The notes: generated by a model not told the origin, from the letters alone. A DNA stretch of 64,000 nucleotides from Nocardia sp. CC227C (GCF_030767025.1 NZ_JASITE010000012.1:1-64000); one strand, 5' to 3'; positions 17,906 through 26,863 are shown, counted from the stretch's first letter. Made by a program: numbers and translations.

Positions 17906-18771
17906 GATGCCACCCCAGCAAGCAGGCGGCGATACGCTCGGCGTGTCTCCGGCGCGAGATCACTGTGCCGCACCAGTTCACCCCGCGCGAGGTGCGGATC
18001 GTAGGGAATCTCACGGATATCCCGCACCCAGCCGGTGAGGTGTTCCCGCAAATGGTCAGCGACCCGCGAGTCACCGCCCGGCAGCTGGTGGGAGACGGCC
18101 ACCACGGTGTCGCCGACGATGCCGTCGCCCTGACCCTCGCCCTGCCCGCTGAAATTGTCGTCGAGCCATTCCAGGGTCAGGCGCAGGCGGTTGGCCGCGT
18201 CGGCGCGCGCCGGAATGGCGAGCACGAGCGCGATGTCGGCGTCCTCGAGCAACGGGCGCAGATGGCGGCTGGCGATCGGATTGCCGCCGTCGTACACCGC
18301 GGTGTAGCCGGAGTCGTGGATGCCGCGGGCCACGGTCAGATAGGTGGCGCGGCGGCGCAGCGGGGCGGCGTCGCGCCAGAGCAGTCCGATGCCGGAGGTG
18401 GCACGCGACAGGCATTCCTTCAGCGGCGCGGGCTCGCCGTCCCCGCGACCGTACAGCCACGCCTGCAGACTGATGGGACTCAGATGCTCGTCCGCGCCCC
18501 GCAGGGCCAGATCGCTGCCGGCCGAGGTGGCGTCCACGGCCGCCGCCTGCGCTCCGGCCGAGGCCAGCTCTCCGGCCAAGCCGAGCGCGGTGGTGGTGGT
18601 TCCGGCACCGCCGCAGCCGCCGACCACCAGGATCGGGCGCGGGACCGGTTCGCCGTCGTCGGAGTGTTCGCGCCGCTTGCGCAGGCGTACCACCGGAGCG
18701 CGCGCGGGCCGACCCGACGGCTCACCCTCCTCGGGGGTCTCGTCGAGCCAGCGGCTCCAGTCCTGATCCAT
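17902..18771 (-). CDS. CpaE/TadZ-like P-loop protein (long)
   Basis: 289-residue cytoplasmic protein. An acidic, disordered N-terminus (about 45 residues) precedes a ParA/MinD-type domain: PILVVGGCGGAGTTTTA, with GGCGGAGTTT at 51-60 replacing the KGGxGKT motif; AAAVDATSAGSDLALRG (switch-like); YTAVYDGGNPI. Both P-loop lysines are missing. AGAGGGAG sits 7 bases before the ATG. Adjacent CpaE-like genes with GGxGAxT loops are known in Tad pilus loci; finding two in a T4SS-like operon is notable. Confidence 0.78.
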   Translation of the reverse strand: MDQDWSRWLDETPEEGEPSGRPARAPVVRLRKRREHSDDGEPVPRPILVVGGCGGAGTTTTALGLAGELASAGAQAAAVDATSAGSDLALRGADEHLSPISLQAWLYGRGDGEPAPLKECLSRATSGIGLLWRDAAPLRRRATYLTVARGIHDSGYTAVYDGGNPIASRHLRPLLEDADIALVLAIPARADAANRLRLTLEWLDDNFSGQGEGQGDGIVGDTVVAVSHQLPGGDSRVADHLREHLTGWVRDIREIPYDPHLARGELVRHSDLAPETRRAYRRLLAGVAS

Positions 18772-18785
18772 GTCCGTGCTCCCTC

Positions 18786-19427
18786 TTATCCCGCCGGGAT
18801 CACCGGCGTGGTGGTGCGACCGCCGACAACCATGGTGCCCACGGATTGCGCTGTGGCGCCACGGGAATGGAGCACATAGAGCGCAACGCCGCCCGCGAGA
18901 GTCAGCAACAGAACGGCAATCAGAACGGCGGCCAGGGCGACGAGGCGGCGACGCCGGAACTTCGCGGACGCGGCAGCGGCTTTCGCACCGCGCGCGGCAC
19001 CGGGTTCCGACGCCGCCCGAGATAGCGCCGCGTCGTCGGACTTCTCACCGCCATCCTCGCCGCCGTCCTCGCCGTCGCCGCGTCCGGCGTGACCGCGCAC
19101 GCCGTCGGGATCGGCCGGGAACGGCAGCAGATCGGCCGGGCGTGCGCGCGGCCGGAAGGCCGGGGCGCGATCGGTCACCCAGTCCGACCAGCGCCCGGTG
19201 TAGTGACTGCGCCGGAACAGCGACTCGTCGACGGGGGGAAGGACTTCCACGTCGTCGTCGCGGATGTAGTGCGGGAATCCGGCCGTTCCGCCGTCGTCGC
19301 CGAAGACCGGCGCGACGTGCGCGTCCTCGGCGCCGGCCCCGTCCTCCGGGGGTAGCGCCGGATACCAGCGCGACATCTTTTTGTACGACTTCAACATTTC
19401 CGCGGAGCGAGGCGCGTCGTGCGGCAT
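18786..19427 (-). CDS. Acidic bitopic membrane protein, first gene of the operon
   Basis: 213-residue protein of unknown family. A 160-residue cytoplasmic part is Asp/Glu/Pro-rich (MLKSYKKMSRWYPALPPEDG, FPHYIRDDDVEVLPPVDESLF), then a basic stretch FRRRR, one membrane helix (LVALAAVLIAVLLLTLAGGVALYVL) and a short outside tail. The start is supported by GAGAGGG about 8 bases upstream. As first gene of the operon it may be a membrane anchor or recruitment factor. Confidence 0.75.
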   Translation of the reverse strand: MPHDAPRSAEMLKSYKKMSRWYPALPPEDGAGAEDAHVAPVFGDDGGTAGFPHYIRDDDVEVLPPVDESLFRRSHYTGRWSDWVTDRAPAFRPRARPADLLPFPADPDGVRGHAGRGDGEDGGEDGGEKSDDAALSRAASEPGAARGAKAAAASAKFRRRRLVALAAVLIAVLLLTLAGGVALYVLHSRGATAQSVGTMVVGGRTTTPVIPAG

Positions 19428-19719
19428 CGTCGTACCCTCTCGGCGGTCGGTGAAGCTTCGGTGTGGTCGTGACGGGGCGCGCCGCACGCGGGCACGGTCC
19501 CGACTGGAAATTCTCTCGTATCAGGCGGATTCCCACCTCCCGACGCGCCGGAAATCACCCTCGGGAATTCGACGAATCTCGTGAACCGACCGGTACCATG
19601 CTTCACCCTCCGCTTGATACTCGCCGGTAACTACCGCCGTGAAAGGGGTTGCGGGGTACCCCCCTTCCGCGCCAGAAGCCGAGAATCTACATTAACAAGA
19701 CCTAGTTACAGGAGGTTTT
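19428..19719. promoter_or_regulatory. Divergent promoter region of the secretion operon and SDR gene
   Basis: Non-coding stretch of about 290 bases between two divergently read genes, with AT-richer patches near 19510-19570 and 19690-19710 in otherwise very GC-rich DNA. It must hold the leftward promoter of the secretion operon, because the downstream genes leave little room for another. I cannot assign -35/-10 boxes reliably. Confidence 0.5.
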
Positions 19720-20481
19720 GTGAAGACAGCAGATACCGTCGCGGTGGTTACCGGCGGCGCTTCCGGACTCGGCCTGGCCACCGTGCGCGAGCTGCACGGC
19801 GCCGGCGCTTCGGTCGTCATTCTCGATCTTCCGTCGTCCGACGGCAAGGCCGTGGCCGAGGAACTCGGCGAGCGCGCGGCGTTCTCGCCCGGCGACGTGA
19901 CCAGCGAAGCGGACGTCACCGCCGCGCTGGACGCTGCCGCCGGGCTCGGCACCCTGCGAATCGCGGTGAACTGCGCCGGAATCGGCAATGCCATCCGCAC
20001 GGTGAGCAAGCAGGGCGCGTTCCCGCTCGACGCCTTCACCAAGGTGGTCAATGTCAACCTGATCGGATCCTTCAATGTGATCCGCCTGGCGGCCGAACGC
20101 ATCGCCGCCACCGAGGAGACCGACGGTGAACGCGGCGTCATCGTCAACACCGCCTCCGTGGCCGCCTACGACGGCCAGATCGGTCAAGCCGCCTATTCGG
20201 CCTCCAAGGGCGGCATCGTCGGCATGACCCTGCCGATCGCGCGCGACCTGTCGGGCTACAAGATCCGGGTGAACACCATCGCACCCGGTCTGTTCCGCAC
20301 CCCGCTGTTCGCGACGCTCTCCGATGAGGCCATCGCCTCGCTGGAGGCGCAGGTGCCGCATCCGTCGCGGCTGGGCGACCCCACCGAATTCGCCGCCCTG
20401 GTGCGCCATATCGTGGAGAACCCCATGCTCAACGGCGAGACCATCCGCCTCGACGGCGCGATCCGGATGGCCCCCCGCTGA
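19720..20481 (+). CDS. 17-beta-HSD10-like SDR, 3-hydroxyacyl-CoA dehydrogenase
   Basis: 253-residue classical short-chain dehydrogenase. It has the NAD-binding TGGASGLG motif with an aspartate at the end of strand 2 (VVILDLP, NAD preference), NCAG, and the catalytic Ser-Tyr-Lys in NTASVAAYDGQIGQAAYSASKGG. The GERGVIVNTASVAAYDGQIGQ and IAPGLFRTPL segments match the type II 3-hydroxyacyl-CoA dehydrogenase/HSD10 family, which oxidises 3-hydroxyacyl-CoA in fatty-acid or steroid side-chain breakdown. It starts at GTG with AGGAGG 4 bases upstream and is closed by a long hairpin. Confidence 0.88.
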   Translation: MKTADTVAVVTGGASGLGLATVRELHGAGASVVILDLPSSDGKAVAEELGERAAFSPGDVTSEADVTAALDAAAGLGTLRIAVNCAGIGNAIRTVSKQGAFPLDAFTKVVNVNLIGSFNVIRLAAERIAATEETDGERGVIVNTASVAAYDGQIGQAAYSASKGGIVGMTLPIARDLSGYKIRVNTIAPGLFRTPLFATLSDEAIASLEAQVPHPSRLGDPTEFAALVRHIVENPMLNGETIRLDGAIRMAPR

Positions 20482-20488
20482 TCCGGCA

Positions 20489-20528
20489 CCCGTCGTCCCC
20501 CGGACCAGGAGGTCCGGGGGACGACGGG
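20489..20528. terminator. Long perfect hairpin between convergent genes
   Basis: An 18-bp perfect GC-rich stem (20489-20506 with 20511-20528) and a 4-base AGGA loop, 7 bases after the SDR stop and facing the MFS gene read from the other side. It lacks a T-tract, but position and symmetry fit a bidirectional terminator. Confidence 0.8.
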
Positions 20529-20653
20529 CTCCCACGGGGCGTCGCGACTACGACAGGAAGCTCCCCCGGATCCACGTGCCGGCCGCGTTACCGGCGGCGG
20601 CCGGGCTCGATCCGGTGCCGTCGGCCGAACTCGATCCGGCGCGACCGCGCCCC

Positions 20654-21853
20654 CTACGCGCGCACCGATATCGGTTCCGCGCCCAGAGCGGCGGCGCTGT
20701 CGGCGGGCACGGCGCGTGCGGCGAGCACGCTCGACCAACCGACCACGGCCAGCGCGGCGGCACCGAGCACCACACCGATCCAGGCGAGCGCCGGATAGTC
20801 CCAGTGCGCGCCCAACGCCAGGCCGCCCAGCCACGGGCCGACGGTGATGCCGACATTGAACGCCCCCACATTCCCGGCCGCACCGAGGGTCGACGCACCC
20901 GGTGCGAGAGTGAAGACACGGCTGTTGAGCACCGGGTTGACGCCGAAACCGAACGCGCCCAACAGGAATACCAGGATCACGACCGGCACGACGTGGTGCG
21001 CGGTGAGCGCCAGCAGCGCCGAGGCGACGGTCAGGCCGGTGATCCCGACGGTGAGGCTGCGCAGCGGATGGGCGTCGGCGGTGCGACCGCCCACCATGAT
21101 TCCCAGGCAGCTGCCGACGCCGTAGACGGCCAGGACGACGGGCACCCACCCCTCGGCCAGTCCGGTGAACTCGGTGAGGAGCGCGCCGAGGTAGCCGAAG
21201 GTGACCATGAGCGCGGCGGTGGCCAGGGCGGTGGTGGCGTAGAGCAGCCAGACCGGCAGGGTGGCCAGGGCGCGCACCTCGGTGCGCACGCGCGGCGCCA
21301 CGGTCGGACGCACGTCCGGAATCTTGGCGATCACACCCGCCATGGCCGCGATCGACAGCACGGCCACCGCCCAGAACGCGGCCCGCCACCCCAGATGCTG
21401 CCCGATGACCGTGCCCGCGGGCAGGCCGACCACGGTCGCCACGGTGAGACCCCCGGCCACCACACCCAGGGCGCGCCCGCGCGCGTTCTCCGCCACCAGG
21501 CCGACGGCGGTCGCCACGGCCACCGACCAGAATCCGGCGTAGACGAAGGCCGCGACCACGCGGGTCGCGAACAGCACTGCGTAGTCGGAGGTGAGCGCGC
21601 CAACGACGTGCGCGGCGGCGAAGACGGCCAGGAAGGCCAGCAGCGCGGTGCGGCGTGGCCAGCGCAGGGTGGCGACGGCCAGGATCGGCGCGCCGATGAG
21701 CATGCCCACCGCGAAGGCGGAGATGAGCAGTCCGGCCTGAGGGACGGAAACGCAGAGGTCACTTGCCATTTCGGTGAGCAGCCCGGCGATCATGAGCTCG
21801 GAGGTGCCCTGGGCGAATATGGACAGGCCCAGGATGTAGACGGCCACTGGCAT
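20654..21853 (-). CDS. MFS exporter of the Cmx/CmrA chloramphenicol type
   Basis: 399-residue, 12-helix drug:proton antiporter (DHA1) of the inner membrane. The start PVAVYILGLSIFAQGTSELM, the RWPRRTALL loop, and GFWSVAVATAVGLV with GLPAGTVIGQHLGWRAAFW closely follow actinobacterial chloramphenicol exporters Cmx and CmrA. The ATG used gives that conserved N-terminus and has GAAGGGAAAG upstream; an ATG 11 codons earlier is unlikely. It lies downstream of a TetR gene on the same strand. An operator copy 32 bases before the start predicts induction by a TetR ligand. Confidence 0.87.
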   Translation of the reverse strand: MPVAVYILGLSIFAQGTSELMIAGLLTEMASDLCVSVPQAGLLISAFAVGMLIGAPILAVATLRWPRRTALLAFLAVFAAAHVVGALTSDYAVLFATRVVAAFVYAGFWSVAVATAVGLVAENARGRALGVVAGGLTVATVVGLPAGTVIGQHLGWRAAFWAVAVLSIAAMAGVIAKIPDVRPTVAPRVRTEVRALATLPVWLLYATTALATAALMVTFGYLGALLTEFTGLAEGWVPVVLAVYGVGSCLGIMVGGRTADAHPLRSLTVGITGLTVASALLALTAHHVVPVVILVFLLGAFGFGVNPVLNSRVFTLAPGASTLGAAGNVGAFNVGITVGPWLGGLALGAHWDYPALAWIGVVLGAAALAVVGWSSVLAARAVPADSAAALGAEPISVRA

Positions 21854-21884
21854 CGGAGCTTTCCCTTCGGTTGTTCGACCGTGC

Positions 21885-21908
21885 ATTTTGGATCAATCGG
21901 TTCAAAAT
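21885..21908. promoter_or_regulatory. TetR operator copy 1, before the MFS gene
   Basis: Inverted repeat TTTTGGA-N8-TTCAAAA with flanking A/T, one mismatch between arms. It matches a second site before the tetR gene in arm sequence and in the 8-base spacer. Confidence 0.75.
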
Positions 21909-22042
21909 GAGGGCGGCACGATCCGCGCGGGTCGCCACCGGGCGAACCGCGCCGGTTCCACGTCGGATCGGGCGATGGCTACGTCGGATCGCGGCGTCGA
22001 GCCGCCTCGTCGCGGCGCAGCGACGCGAGCATCAGCGCCGAT

Positions 22043-22615
22043 TCACAAGCAGCTCAACGCCACCTCGGCAATGGCGGCCAGGGCCGCCCGGTCGGCACCG
22101 CCCCGGGCGGCCACCCGCATGCCGCCGATGGTGGCGACGATGAACCGGGCCAGGTCACGGGGATCCCGATCGCCGCCGAACTCCCCCGCGCGCCGCCCCT
22201 CTGCGATGGCGGCGGTGAGGGCGCGCAGCCGGCGCTCCTCGTCGGCGCGCAGCAACCGCGCGATCTCCGGATCGCGTTCCCCCAGTTCGACGGTCGCGTT
22301 CACCACCAGGCAGCCCAGCGGGTCGCCCTCCGGGGCGTCGATGATGGCGTCCAGCAGTCGCGCGATCCGATCCCGCACCGACCCCGGCCCGTCGAGCACC
22401 GCGAAGGTATCGGCGTTCTTGTCGGCCATGTACCGCCGCAGCGCCCGCTGGAACAGATCGTGCTTACTGCTGAAGGTGTTGTAGATACTGCTGCGCCCCA
22501 ATCCGGTGGCGGCGCAGAGTTCCTGGGTGGAGGTGCCGTCGTAGCCCGCGCGCCAGAAGGCCCGCATGGCGGCGTCCACCGCCCGTTCCTCGTCGAACTG
22601 CTTGGGTCGCGCCAT
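22043..22615 (-). CDS. TetR-family repressor of the MFS exporter
   Basis: 190-residue repressor. The N-terminal helix-turn-helix is at about residues 28-49 (TSTQELCAATGLGRSSIYNTF), followed by a ligand domain with AefR/NemR-like features (DPLGCLVVNATVEL). It sits directly upstream of the MFS gene. The two operator copies, one just before its own start and one before the exporter, indicate autorepression and control of efflux. Confidence 0.88.
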   Translation of the reverse strand: MARPKQFDEERAVDAAMRAFWRAGYDGTSTQELCAATGLGRSSIYNTFSSKHDLFQRALRRYMADKNADTFAVLDGPGSVRDRIARLLDAIIDAPEGDPLGCLVVNATVELGERDPEIARLLRADEERRLRALTAAIAEGRRAGEFGGDRDPRDLARFIVATIGGMRVAARGGADRAALAAIAEVALSCL

Positions 22616-22632
22616 GGGGCGACGCTAACACA

Positions 22633-22654
22633 TTTTGGATAGCTTGGTCCAAAA
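22633..22654. promoter_or_regulatory. TetR operator copy 2, before tetR
   Basis: Perfect inverted repeat TTTTGGA-N8-TCCAAAA, centred about 28 bases before the tetR start. It has the same arms and spacer as the site before the exporter. Confidence 0.8.
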
Positions 22655-22660
22655 CGGGAG

Positions 22661-24610
22661 TCACTCGGCCGGGCACAGTCGGCGCGCGGTGGCGTCGCCC
22701 GCCAGCGCGGCGTCCACACAACCACCCGGCAGTCCGTCGAACTCGGCGGTGCCGAAATTGGCGGTGACGGTGAGGACGCCGTCGCCGAAGACGGTGCGCT
22801 GCACCAGGTGGTCGTCGGTGAGCCAGCCGAAATCCGTCATCGGGAGGGTGCCCGCGGCCTCGTGCAGGGGCGCGAAGAAGCGTTGCAGGCGCGCGAGTTC
22901 GGGGCCGCGCTCGACCAGGGCGTCGCCGTCGAGGACGAAGTTCAGCGGGGTGTTGTTCAGGATGGCGGTCAGCGCCCGCATCGTCCGCTGCCGCGGCAGT
23001 TTGTCGTAGGACAGCTCCCAGCGATCGGTATTGACGATCGAGTCGTGCAGCACGGTCTCGTACAGCGGCACCCGGTAGGCCGGGTCGAACATGGCCCGCG
23101 CCAGATGGTCGGGCAGGACGACCGGCTGGAAGTAGGTCCGCGGCGCGGTCGCGGGCGCGTAGCCGCCCCAGACCGCGCGATCACGCTGGAATGCCCAGAG
23201 CCGATCCGAGACCGGGGTCTGCCCGCCGTGGTCGAAGTCGAGCACCGGCGCCGCCCAGGCGCCCGCCGATTCCGAGCCGAGCACCTGACCGCGGTCCTCG
23301 GCGAGCCAGCGCAGACGAGCGAGCCGATTGTCCCGGTCCCGGTGCCGCGTCATGGGGTGATCGGCACTGTGGTCGTCGAAGAACTCTCCGGCCGCGTCCA
23401 CATCGAGAAAGTAGGTGTTCGCGCCATTGCCGGTGACCCGCTCGTACCGGTCCCGATAGAGCTCCGGATCCTGTCCCAGCGCTTGTGAACTCAGGTAGCA
23501 GCCGCGGCCGCCGAAACCCGTCTCGGGGGTGCCGTCGGCCGTGCGCACGCAGCCGTCCGGCCAGGTGGAGCCCGGCCACCGGGAGCCCGGATTGTCGGCG
23601 GTCGCCGGATCCTGCGCGTTGGCCCACGAATCATAGGGCCCGGCAAGATATCCGGCGTCCTTCGCGGCGGTGACGGCCGCGGCGCTCATGGGTGTGTCGT
23701 CGGAGTCGTAGCCGAGCCACATCCGGGTGACACCCAGTCGCCGCAGGCGCTCGACGGCCTCGGGCGTGCGGGCGTCACCCCACACGTAGGCGTGGAACGC
23801 GCCGAGCAGGCGGGCCACCTCCGGATTGCGCGCGATCTTGTCACGCAGCGAACGGAATTCGCCGTGCCGCAGCAGCCAGTCGCGATAGTCCCGCGCGGCG
23901 GCCACCGGAGAATCGCCGGTGAGCGCGAAGGTGACCGTGTAGTCGCGGGTGTCGCCGCGATAGTCGAAATCGTGTGCGGCGGCGGCCAGCAGGCGACCGT
24001 CCACCGACCGCACCGTGAGGGTGCTGCCGATATCGGTGGGCACCAGGTAGCTGATCCCGCGGCCGTCCAGCCGGTAACCCCAGAACGGCATGGTGAGCCC
24101 GGAGGTGAGTGCGAGCGGACTGTCCACCAGTCCCGCGTCCGGCCCGTTCCAGAACGGATCGCGGACCGGCAGCGACAGGCCCTCGCCGCGCGGGATCTGC
24201 ACGGACCGCGCATCGGGGTCGCCACCGGTGACAGGCCAGACCAGGCGGCCGGTGCGGGCGCTGTGCACGATCACGCGCAGGCGGCCGTCCTCCGCACCGG
24301 CGCTGACCGTCCACCCCCGGTCGGGGTAGCTCCACCGGGCGGTGTCGCCGTCGGTCCGCACGGCGCTCACCGGTCCCAGCCCGGCGGCGGGCCCGGACAG
24401 CTCGATCCGCCGCCCGCCGGTCTCGGCGGCGACGGCCAACGAGGTCGCGTCGATCTCGGCCGTCCCGCCGCGCACCGTGATAGCCACGCGATCGCCGTCC
24501 ACGCGTGGCGCGTTCGTCTCCGCGGTGCGCGCGCAGGCCGCGGATCCGGTCACGACCAGTCCGCACAGCATCGACAGCACCCATATCCGTCGGGGTTTCC
24601 GCAGTCTCAT
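22661..24610 (-). CDS. GH101/GH129-like glycoside hydrolase lipoprotein
   Basis: 649-residue exported protein. Basic start MRLRKPRR, hydrophobic stretch and lipobox TGSAAC point to a membrane lipoprotein. It has an N-terminal beta-rich region (about residues 30-250) and a C-terminal alpha/beta-barrel-like region with ARDYRDWLLRHGEF, YVWGDARTPEAVERLRRLG, TRMWLGYDSDD and ANTYFLDVDAAGEFFDDHS, whose Asp residues are candidate catalytic acids. The pattern resembles the GH101-related GH129 proteins. The substrate is unknown; an O-glycan or cell-wall sugar is possible. It is divergent from a two-component system, which may control it. Confidence 0.65.
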   Translation of the reverse strand: MRLRKPRRIWVLSMLCGLVVTGSAACARTAETNAPRVDGDRVAITVRGGTAEIDATSLAVAAETGGRRIELSGPAAGLGPVSAVRTDGDTARWSYPDRGWTVSAGAEDGRLRVIVHSARTGRLVWPVTGGDPDARSVQIPRGEGLSLPVRDPFWNGPDAGLVDSPLALTSGLTMPFWGYRLDGRGISYLVPTDIGSTLTVRSVDGRLLAAAAHDFDYRGDTRDYTVTFALTGDSPVAAARDYRDWLLRHGEFRSLRDKIARNPEVARLLGAFHAYVWGDARTPEAVERLRRLGVTRMWLGYDSDDTPMSAAAVTAAKDAGYLAGPYDSWANAQDPATADNPGSRWPGSTWPDGCVRTADGTPETGFGGRGCYLSSQALGQDPELYRDRYERVTGNGANTYFLDVDAAGEFFDDHSADHPMTRHRDRDNRLARLRWLAEDRGQVLGSESAGAWAAPVLDFDHGGQTPVSDRLWAFQRDRAVWGGYAPATAPRTYFQPVVLPDHLARAMFDPAYRVPLYETVLHDSIVNTDRWELSYDKLPRQRTMRALTAILNNTPLNFVLDGDALVERGPELARLQRFFAPLHEAAGTLPMTDFGWLTDDHLVQRTVFGDGVLTVTANFGTAEFDGLPGGCVDAALAGDATARRLCPAE

Positions 24611-24686
24611 GACCGCCACGCTCACGGTCTCCGATGAGAGTTCGATGAGAACGCCCAGCTCGTGGCCGTCCGTATGATGCCGTGGC

Positions 24687-25352
24687 ATGCGGGTGCTGGT
24701 GGTGGACGACGAGGCCGCGGTGCGCGACGCCCTGGTGCGGGCCATGGCCGCGGAGGGCTACGACACGCGCGGGGTGGGCGATGGCGCGAGCGCCCTCACC
24801 GCGATTGCCGACTGGCAGCCCGGGGTGGTGGTGCTGGATATGGTCATGCCGTTCCTGGACGGACTGGCCGCCTGCCGCGCGCTGCGGGCACGCGGCGACC
24901 GCACCCCGGTCCTCATGCTCACCGCCCGCGACGCCGTCGCCGACCGCATCGCCGGACTGGATGCCGGTGCCGACGACTACCTGGTCAAACCCTTCGATCT
25001 GGACGAACTGCTGGCGCGGGTGCGGGCGCTGGTGCGGCGCACCTATCCCGCGGACGGGGCGGTGCTGTCCTGCGCCGATCTGGTCATGGACACCACCGCC
25101 CACACGGTGCACCGCGGCGGACGCGCCATCGAGCTCAGCCGAACCGAGTTCGCGCTGCTGGAGGTCCTGCTGCGCAATGCCGGACAGGCGCTGCCCCGCG
25201 AAATGCTGGTGGAGCGGGTCTGGGGGCGAACGGCGACCTCGAATTCGCTCGAGGTCTACATCCGCTATCTGCGCCGCAAACTCGATATCGACGACCTGCC
25301 GCCGCTGGTGCACACCGTACGCGGGATCGGCTACCGGCTGGGGCGGATGTGA
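24687..25352 (+). CDS. OmpR-family response regulator
   Basis: 221-residue DNA-binding regulator. Receiver domain: acidic pair VVDDE at residues 6-9, phospho-acceptor Asp51 in VVLDMVMP, switch Thr in MLTARD, Lys in LVKPF. C-terminal winged helix: SRTEFALLEVLLRN, EVYIRYLRRKLD, VHTVRGIGYRL. It is closest in style to mycobacterial MprA-type regulators. Its stop overlaps the kinase start (ATGTGA), so the pair is co-translated. A short divergent gap separates it from the glycosidase-type lipoprotein. Confidence 0.92.
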   Translation: MRVLVVDDEAAVRDALVRAMAAEGYDTRGVGDGASALTAIADWQPGVVVLDMVMPFLDGLAACRALRARGDRTPVLMLTARDAVADRIAGLDAGADDYLVKPFDLDELLARVRALVRRTYPADGAVLSCADLVMDTTAHTVHRGGRAIELSRTEFALLEVLLRNAGQALPREMLVERVWGRTATSNSLEVYIRYLRRKLDIDDLPPLVHTVRGIGYRLGRM

Positions 25353-26725
25353 GGCGGCTCGGACTGCGCGGCCGGATCGCCGCGTTCTTCGTACTGGCCA
25401 TGGCCGCGGCGCTGGCGGGCATGGCGGCGGCGGCCTATCTGGTGGTCGGCCACCAGTTGCACAGCGCTCTGGACACCGGTCTGCGCCGGGAGGCCACCCG
25501 GATAACGCGGCAGTTCGCGGCCGAGCCCGCGGTGGCCGCCGTCTCCGGCCCCTGCCGCTACCTCGCCGCCCCGAGCTGTGTCCAGGTGGTGGCGGCCGAC
25601 GGCGGCGTCGAATCGGATGCCGGGCCCGGCGACGCACTGCCGGTGGACGAGCGGACCCGCGCGGTCGCACGCGGCTCCGCGGCAGCGTATTTCAGCGACT
25701 TCACCCTCGACGGCCTGCCCATGCGCATGTACACCGCACCGCTGCGACCGGGCAGCGCCGTCCAGGTGGCCCAGCGCGCCGATACCGTCCCCACCGGGCA
25801 GCGCCGCGTCGGTCTCGCCCTGCTCGCGGCGGCGGGGGCGGGCACCCTGCTGGCCGCCGCCACGGGGATCCCGCTGGCGCGTCGCGCACTCGCGCCGGTC
25901 GAAACGCTCACCCGGGCAGCCGAACAGGTGGCGCGCACCCGAAACCCCGACCGGCACATCGCGATCACCGGATCCGATGAACTGGCCCGGCTGGCCGCCA
26001 GCATCAACACCATGCTCGACGAACTCGACGCGGCCCTCACCTCGGAACGGGATGCGCGTGCGGCACAACGGCGTCTGGTCGCCGACGCCTCGCACGAGCT
26101 GCGCACCCCGCTCACCGCCTTGCGCACCGATATCGAGCTGCTGCGCCGCGCCCGGCGGCTGTCCCCCGCGCACCTCGACGAGACGGCGGCCGCCCTGCGG
26201 GTGCGGGCGGAGGAGCTGTCCGGCCTGGTCACCGATCTCATCGACCTCGCGCGGGACGACGATCCGACCGCGCCCCGGGAGCCGTTCGAGGATCTGCGCG
26301 CGGACACGCTGGTGCGGGACTGTCTCGACCGGGCTCGAAGACACTGGCCCGCCATCGCTTTCGACACCGAACTGGAACCGACCACGGTGTACGGCAGTCC
26401 CGAGCGGCTGGCCCGCGCCGTCACCAATCTGCTCGACAATGCCGCCAAGTTCAGTCCGCCGCACGGCACGGTCCGGGTGGAGCTGGCCGGCCGATGCCTG
26501 TCGGTGCGCGACAGCGGTCCCGGTATCGCGCCGCAGGATCTGCCGCATGTCTTCGACCGCTTCTACCGCTCCCCCACCGCCCGTTCGACATCCGGCCACG
26601 GTTTGGGGCTGGCCATCGTGGCCCAGGTCGCCGCCGCACACGACGCCCACCTCACCGTCGACTCCGAAGTCGGCCACGGCGCGGAGTTCCGGCTATGCTT
26701 CCCCGGGGCACACTCCGGGCACTGA
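25349..26725 (+). CDS. Sensor histidine kinase
   Basis: 458-residue membrane kinase. It has two membrane helices (about residues 10-34 and 153-176) flanking an external domain with two Cys (CRYLAAPSC), then HAMP, then the H-box ASHELRTPLTALRTD with His249 and an ATPase domain (N box NLLDNAAKFS, G1 DSGPGIA, F box FDRFYR, G2 GHGLGLAIV). The GTG start overlaps the regulator's stop. It phosphorylates the regulator in response to an envelope signal that cannot be read from sequence. Confidence 0.92.
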   Translation: MRRLGLRGRIAAFFVLAMAAALAGMAAAAYLVVGHQLHSALDTGLRREATRITRQFAAEPAVAAVSGPCRYLAAPSCVQVVAADGGVESDAGPGDALPVDERTRAVARGSAAAYFSDFTLDGLPMRMYTAPLRPGSAVQVAQRADTVPTGQRRVGLALLAAAGAGTLLAAATGIPLARRALAPVETLTRAAEQVARTRNPDRHIAITGSDELARLAASINTMLDELDAALTSERDARAAQRRLVADASHELRTPLTALRTDIELLRRARRLSPAHLDETAAALRVRAEELSGLVTDLIDLARDDDPTAPREPFEDLRADTLVRDCLDRARRHWPAIAFDTELEPTTVYGSPERLARAVTNLLDNAAKFSPPHGTVRVELAGRCLSVRDSGPGIAPQDLPHVFDRFYRSPTARSTSGHGLGLAIVAQVAAAHDAHLTVDSEVGHGAEFRLCFPGAHSGH

Positions 26726-26863
26726 TCGCCCGCAATCCGCTGGGGCGGCACGAGATTCGACCATCCGCCGCGTCGGGTGCACCACGTATACACCGCGAGT
26801 TCACTCCGGACGACTTATCATTCACTCCCCCGCAGGGGGCCGCGGTACCGGATCGGAGTTGCC

